NCBI GenBank assembly: GCA_945871085.1
Contig: CAMBVX010000007.1
Span: 1 to 46,424 of the forward strand
From: Opitutus sp. GAS368
GTDB lineage: Bacteria > Verrucomicrobiota > Verrucomicrobiia > Opitutales > Opitutaceae
Direction: 5' to 3'
Length of the DNA: 46,424 nucleotides
Below the pieces are notes generated by a model that saw nothing but the letters and a program-made list of their open reading frames with translations, made no database searches and was not told the origin of the DNA. Each line of letters opens with the position of its first letter. Positions within the stretch are counted from its first letter, which is position 1. Of this stretch, positions 42,910 to 46,424 are shown piece after piece. A program made the position numbers and the translations under genes.

Positions 42910-44502
42910 ATGCCAAAGGTTGCTTTGTCCTCCACCGCCCACTCCTCGCCCGCCGACGCGGAGTTTTTTCTGCCCGCCGCGGCCTTCTTCCGCGCCAATC
43001 TGCCCACCGCACTCACGTTCGACGACGTTTCGCTCGCCACGTTGTATTCGGAGATTCTGCCCAAAGACGCCGACACCTCGACCGCGATCAGCGATGTGCT
43101 GCGGCTGCAGATTCCCGTGATCTCGTCCGACATGGATACCGTCACCGAATCGCGCATGGCGATCGCGATGGCGCTAAACGGCGGCCTCGGCCTCATCCAC
43201 TACAACATGTCGCCCCGCGAGCAGGTGAAGGAAGTCGCCCGCGTCAAACGTCACATTCACGGCCTCATCCAAGATCCGATCACCGTCACCGCGGACCAAC
43301 TCATCGGCGATGTCCTCAAACTCATCGACGAAAAACATTTTACGTTCTCCACGTTCCCCGTCGTCGACACCGCCGGAATTCTCGTCGGTCTCCTGTCCGG
43401 CAACGTCGTGAAAGACCGCTACAAGACCAAGCAGGTCTCCGACGTGATGACGCCCCGCGCCCAACTCATCACCGAAAAAGAAAGCGCCGTCGCGAAGGAT
43501 CCGATCAAGTCCTCCGATGCTTTTTTCACGCGCCACATTGGCATTAACAAGATGCTGGTCGTCGATGGGGCCGGCCACCTCCGCGGTCTCGTCACCAGCT
43601 CGGACGTCGAGAAAATCACGGCCGAAGCCAAGTCGCGCCGCAAACCTGCGCGCGATGCCCAATTCCGGCTCGTCGTCGGAGCCGCGCTCTCGCCGGTCCG
43701 TAAACCCGACGGCTCGCTTGACCGCGATAAACTGCTCGAACATGTCAGCCATCTGGTCGCGGAGCATGTCGATGCCATCGCGGTTTCCACCGCGCACGGG
43801 CACACGTCTGGAGTCGGCGACGTCGTCAAACTCGTCCGCCGCGCGTTCCCCGAGCTAACGCTCATTGCGGGCAATGTCACCAGTGCAGCCGGCGTTTCGT
43901 TTCTCGCCGATTGCGGGGCCTCTGCCATCAAGGTCGGCCAAGGCCCCGGCTCCATCTGCACCACGCGCATCGTCGCCGGTGTGGGCATTCCCCAACTCAC
44001 CGCACTTCACGTCGCCGGCCATGCGGCGAAGGCAAAAAATGTCCGGCTCATCGCCGACGGCGGCATCACCAAGAGCGGCGACATCGTCAAAGCCCTCACG
44101 CTTGCCGACGCCGTCATTTTAGGTGGCCTGCTCGCCGGCTGCCGGGAAGCCCCCGGTGAAATCATGGAAATCAGCGGGAAGATTTATAAACAATACCGCG
44201 GTATGGGCAGCCTCGCCGCCATGAAAGCCGGCAGCGCCGCCCGCTACGGTCACGATAAGAATGATCAGACCCGCAAGGTCGCCGCCGAAGGCATCGAGGC
44301 GCTCAAGGAAGTCAGTGGCTCAGTGGACGACGTGCTGGGCACGCTCATCGGCGGCGTGCAAAGCGGCATGGGTTACCTCGGGGCGGCGACGCTGCCCGAG
44401 CTCCGCACCAAGGCCCGTTACATCCGCGTCAGCCCCGCCGGCCAAAAAGAAGCCGCCCCGCACGACGTGATCGAGGTCTCGACTCGCACCAGCAGCGCCT
44501 GA
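42910..44502 (+). CDS. guaB: IMP dehydrogenase (divergent)
   Basis: It oxidises IMP to XMP, the committed step of GMP synthesis. It has 530 residues from the ATG at 42910, with an N-terminal extension of about 35 residues before '[20 protein letters not shown]'. Paired CBS domains interrupt the TIM barrel ('[20 protein letters not shown]' and '[20 protein letters not shown]'). The catalytic Cys loop '[15 protein letters not shown]' and the flap '[13 protein letters not shown]' are intact. Some usually fixed residues differ: '[11 protein letters not shown]' has Ser where Asp is normal, and 'KVGQGPG' has Gln. CBS domains and the Cys loop favour IMPDH over GMP reductase. Confidence 0.9.
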   Translation: MPKVALSSTAHSSPADAEFFLPAAAFFRANLPTALTFDDVSLATLYSEILPKDADTSTAISDVLRLQIPVISSDMDTVTESRMAIAMALNGGLGLIHYNMSPREQVKEVARVKRHIHGLIQDPITVTADQLIGDVLKLIDEKHFTFSTFPVVDTAGILVGLLSGNVVKDRYKTKQVSDVMTPRAQLITEKESAVAKDPIKSSDAFFTRHIGINKMLVVDGAGHLRGLVTSSDVEKITAEAKSRRKPARDAQFRLVVGAALSPVRKPDGSLDRDKLLEHVSHLVAEHVDAIAVSTAHGHTSGVGDVVKLVRRAFPELTLIAGNVTSAAGVSFLADCGASAIKVGQGPGSICTTRIVAGVGIPQLTALHVAGHAAKAKNVRLIADGGITKSGDIVKALTLADAVILGGLLAGCREAPGEIMEISGKIYKQYRGMGSLAAMKAGSAARYGHDKNDQTRKVAAEGIEALKEVSGSVDDVLGTLIGGVQSGMGYLGAATLPELRTKARYIRVSPAGQKEAAPHDVIEVSTRTSSA

Positions 44503-44605
44503 CCTGAGTCGTTGCGGTGCAAAGCCATGGAGGGCCGCCGCTCGCTGGCGTACCGTTTTTGTGGGTAGGCTCCATCGTTTTTGTCTCAGCTCCGGGCACA
44601 GACAT

Positions 44606-44636
44606 AAAAAAGCGAGCCTCATGTGAGGCTCGCTTT
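44606..44636 (-). terminator. Intrinsic terminator after rplS
   Basis: AAAGCGAGCCTCA (44609-44621) and TGAGGCTCGCTTT (44624-44636) pair perfectly over 13 bp. On the minus strand the right arm runs into TTTTTT, giving a textbook Rho-independent terminator 25 bases past the rplS stop. Its flanking A- and T-runs may also stop guaB transcripts from the other side. Confidence 0.9.
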
Positions 44637-44660
44637 CGAAGGGGTTACTACAACGAGAAC

Positions 44661-45116
44661 TCAGCTCGCCGCAGGAGCGTCAGGCGCAGCCGCAGCAACC
44701 GGAGCAGCCGTCGCCGCGGCGGTCTTAGCAGCCTTTTCGGCCAAATGCTTGGCGTGAATCTCGGCGGAGCGATCCTTGACCTTGACGGCGACAGCGGCCT
44801 TGCCGGTGCGACCGCGCAGGTAGTAAAGGCGAGCCTTCATCACTTCGGACTCACGCTCAACCTCGACCTTGTCGATGTTCGGTGAGTTAACTGGGAACAC
44901 GCGCTCGACGCCTTCGCCGTAGCTGATGCGACGCACCGTGAAGGACTCATGGATGCCGTGACCCTTCCGGGCGATGACGATACCCGCGTAAATCTGCACG
45001 CGCTCTTTGTCGCCCTCGCGAACTTTCGTGTGCACGCGCACGCCGTCGCCGACTTTGAACGGCGTGATGTCTTTTTTCACCTGTGAAGCGGTGATTTCGG
45101 TAATGATCGGGTTCAT
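44661..45116 (-). CDS. rplS: Large-subunit ribosomal protein bL19
   Basis: A 151-residue ribosomal protein at the 30S-50S interface. 'FKVGDGVRVHTKVREGDKER', 'QIYAGIVIARKGHGIHESFT', 'VERVFPVNSPNIDKVEV' and 'KARLYYLRGRTGKAA' are bL19 signatures. The last 35 residues are an Ala/Pro-rich tail beyond the usual 115-residue protein. The ATG at 45116 is 7 bases after the trmD stop, so the two are co-transcribed. A strong terminator follows. Confidence 0.97.
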   Translation of the reverse strand: MNPIITEITASQVKKDITPFKVGDGVRVHTKVREGDKERVQIYAGIVIARKGHGIHESFTVRRISYGEGVERVFPVNSPNIDKVEVERESEVMKARLYYLRGRTGKAAVAVKVKDRSAEIHAKHLAEKAAKTAAATAAPVAAAAPDAPAAS

Positions 45117-45123
45117 GGCTGAG

Positions 45124-45798
45124 TTATTTGAGTAAATCTGGTCGGACCTGACGGGTTTTTTCCACCTGTCGCACGTGCCGCCATTTCTCGATTTCGGCAT
45201 GGTTTCCAGAGAGTAGAACGTCTGGAACGCACATACCCCGGAACTCGGCGGGACGCGTGTATTGAGGAAAGTCGAGCAACTTGTTGGTGAAGGATTCGTG
45301 CGTCAATGACTTTTCCTCACCGAGCACACCGGGGATGAAACGGGCTAGCGCATCGATCGCCACGGCCGCCGCGAGTGTGCCATTTGTGAGGACATAATCG
45401 CCAATGCTGATCTCCTGATCAATCACCCGATCGCGGATGCGCTGGTCGATCCCTTCGTAGTGGCCGCTCAGAAAAATCAGGTGCTGCTGCTGGGACAACT
45501 CGCAGGCCAACGCCGGTGAAAGCGGCATGCCATCTGGGGTCAGATAAATCCGGCGACAACCCGGAGTCTGCAGTTGTTCGATCGCCGCGAAGACCGGTTC
45601 CGGCGTCATCACCATCCCCGGCCCCCCGCCAAAGGGACGATCATCCGCCCGACGGTGTTTGTCCGTAGACCAACTCCGCACATCGTGAACCTTAACCACG
45701 AGATGCCCAGCAGCGATTCCTTTGCCCAATATGCTTTCGGCCAAAAAACCCTCGAGCATCCGCGGAAACAGCGTCAGGACGTCAATGGTGAGCGGCAT
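45124..45798 (-). CDS. trmD: tRNA (guanine-37-N1)-methyltransferase
   Basis: It methylates G37 of tRNAs using S-adenosylmethionine and is essential for reading-frame maintenance. It has 224 residues, slightly shorter than E. coli TrmD (255). The SPOUT knot motifs are present: 'IDVLTLFPRMLEGFLAESIL', 'DDRPFGGGPGMVMTPEPVFA', 'LIFLSGHYEGIDQRIRDRVI', 'EISIGDYVLTNGTLAA' and 'IPGVLGEEKSLTHESF'. It sits between rpsP and rplS in the conserved translation operon, but rimM, normally just upstream, is absent. Confidence 0.97.
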   Translation of the reverse strand: MPLTIDVLTLFPRMLEGFLAESILGKGIAAGHLVVKVHDVRSWSTDKHRRADDRPFGGGPGMVMTPEPVFAAIEQLQTPGCRRIYLTPDGMPLSPALACELSQQQHLIFLSGHYEGIDQRIRDRVIDQEISIGDYVLTNGTLAAAVAIDALARFIPGVLGEEKSLTHESFTNKLLDFPQYTRPAEFRGMCVPDVLLSGNHAEIEKWRHVRQVEKTRQVRPDLLK

Positions 45799-45846
45799 GT
45801 GCGTAAGTAGCTCGGGGCAGGCAAGCCAGGCGCGGCGATTGGCTTA

Positions 45847-45884
45847 CACAAAAAATCGCCCAAGCCACGAAGGCTGGGCGATTT
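45847..45884 (-). terminator. Hairpin plus U-tract between rpsP and trmD (terminator or attenuator)
   Basis: AAATCGCCCAAGCC (45853-45866) and GGCTGGGCGATTT (45872-45884) pair over 13 bp with one bulged A and the loop ACGAA. On the minus strand the stem is followed by TTTTTGTG. It lies in the 108-base gap where rimM would be, so it may lower expression of trmD-rplS relative to rpsP or insulate them. Confidence 0.85.
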
Positions 45885-45906
45885 AATAGAGAGGAGACGA
45901 AGCGGC

Positions 45907-46182
45907 TTAGCTGGCGACGACCGCTGGAGCGGTGGCGGCAGCCGTCCGACGGGCCTTCTTGATCATCGAGTGCATCGTATTGGTGGGCACAGCACCTTTG
46001 CTGATCCAGTAATCGACGCGGTCGAGCTTCAGATTGATCGGGTTACCCTTGGTCTTGGGTGTGTAGGTGCCAAGGTTTTCAACTGGGTCGCCATCGCGAC
46101 GCGAACGGGCCGCGGCGACAACCACACGATAGAGCGGCTGATGCACAGAACCAACCTTGGTAAGACGAATTTTGAGAGCCAT
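45907..46182 (-). CDS. rpsP: Small-subunit ribosomal protein bS16
   Basis: A 91-residue 30S assembly protein. 'ALKIRLTKVGSVHQPLYRVV', 'RRDGDPVENLGTYTPKTK' and 'LKLDRVDYWISKGAVPTNTM' are bS16 hallmarks. The C-terminus is Ala/Val-rich. It is first in the rpsP-trmD-rplS operon, with a terminator-like hairpin just after it. Confidence 0.97.
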   Translation of the reverse strand: MALKIRLTKVGSVHQPLYRVVVAAARSRRDGDPVENLGTYTPKTKGNPINLKLDRVDYWISKGAVPTNTMHSMIKKARRTAAATAPAVVAS

Positions 46183-46250
46183 GAAGGATGTTTTACGGAG
46201 CGTTTCTTGCTTGGAAAAACCGAGGACAACACCGTCGCCCCCCTACCCTG

Positions 46251-46424
46251 TCAAGCCCCGACTCCCGCGGCGACTCCCACTGCGCGAAAATCCAGCAGCT
46301 TGATGACCGCCGACATATCCTCCTCGCCGAGCCCGCGCGCCTCCGCCGTCTTCAACGTTTCCCGCAGCATCTCCAACATCGGAAAATCCGTGCAACCCGC
46401 CATGCCCGCCGCCAGCCGCATGTC
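46251..46424 (-). CDS. 3-Hydroxyisobutyrate dehydrogenase-like NAD(P)-dependent oxidoreductase (3' end only)
   Basis: The minus strand is open from the window edge to a TGA at 46251, giving 57 residues. 'DMRLAAGMAGCTDFPMLEML' followed by 'AEARGLGEEDMSAVIKLLDF' matches the last helices of beta-hydroxyacid dehydrogenases, where 'KD..LA......P....' leads to 'G.gdeD.sAvi..le'. The NAD-binding domain and catalytic Lys lie outside the window. It ends 68 bases before the rpsP start on the same strand. Confidence 0.72.
   Translation of the reverse strand, partial: DMRLAAGMAGCTDFPMLEMLRETLKTAEARGLGEEDMSAVIKLLDFRAVGVAAGVGA

Overview
The window reads as chromosomal DNA of a GC-rich Verrucomicrobiota bacterium, most likely Opitutaceae. 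This is inferred from protein style, not from a marker gene. Both large outer-membrane receptors have the look of that family: the first carries an 'ELSPFQV' segment where a TonB box would be, and the second has a carboxypeptidase-regulatory-like N-domain. Shine-Dalgarno sites are mostly absent, secreted pectin- and sulfate-ester-type hydrolases are present, and housekeeping genes are interleaved with carbohydrate genes. No rRNA, tRNA or CRISPR array was recognised.

Layout. 1-843 has no credible gene; it holds a 103-bp tandem repeat array, a 9-bp minisatellite and a 108-bp MITE/REP-like element. 844-10450 is a carbohydrate-uptake block: a PL26/YetA-type exo-rhamnogalacturonan lyase-like protein and a TonB-dependent receptor in one minus-strand operon, divergent from a second TonB-dependent receptor, with a nested palindrome between them. 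11229-18544 holds aspS, the nitrogen pair glnK-amt, an alpha/beta hydrolase, an exported thioredoxin-like protein, a RluA-type pseudouridine synthase and an exported NTF2-like protein. 18654-24269 holds a DTW-domain tRNA modification enzyme, a frameshifted exported protein, a GDSL esterase-sulfatase operon and a membrane M50 protease with a zinc-ribbon tail. 24643-28191 is pyruvate carboxylase. 28516-30417 is a secreted beta-propeller protein resembling family-11 rhamnogalacturonan lyases.

30507-31812 is a gene graveyard in which three broken remnants abut: an IS4/Tn5-type transposase, the tail of a tyrosine recombinase and the C-terminal part of a glycosidase-like protein. 31847-38835 combines nucleotide-sugar and envelope genes (phosphohexomutase, UDP-sugar pyrophosphorylase, FtsB-like protein, ExeA-like ATPase plus GspB-like partner, polyprenyl-phosphate sugar transferase). 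38880-42817 has polX and an overlapping menC-menE pair for menaquinone synthesis. 42910-46424 has guaB, then the translation operon rpsP-trmD-rplS (no rimM between rpsP and trmD) with two clear hairpins, and the 3' end of a 3-hydroxyisobutyrate dehydrogenase-like gene cut by the window edge.

How the genes may work together (inference): the PL26 and PL11-like proteins, sulfatase, GDSL esterase and two receptors suggest use of decorated pectic or algal polysaccharides. The mutase, pyrophosphorylase and sugar transferase would supply and begin envelope polysaccharide, possibly with the ExeA/GspB-type secretion helper. I saw no single gene cluster that is convincingly a new defence or mobile system. 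The most unusual DNA is the structured 103-bp repeat array, the divergent-promoter palindrome and the remnant mosaic at 30.5-31.8 kb.
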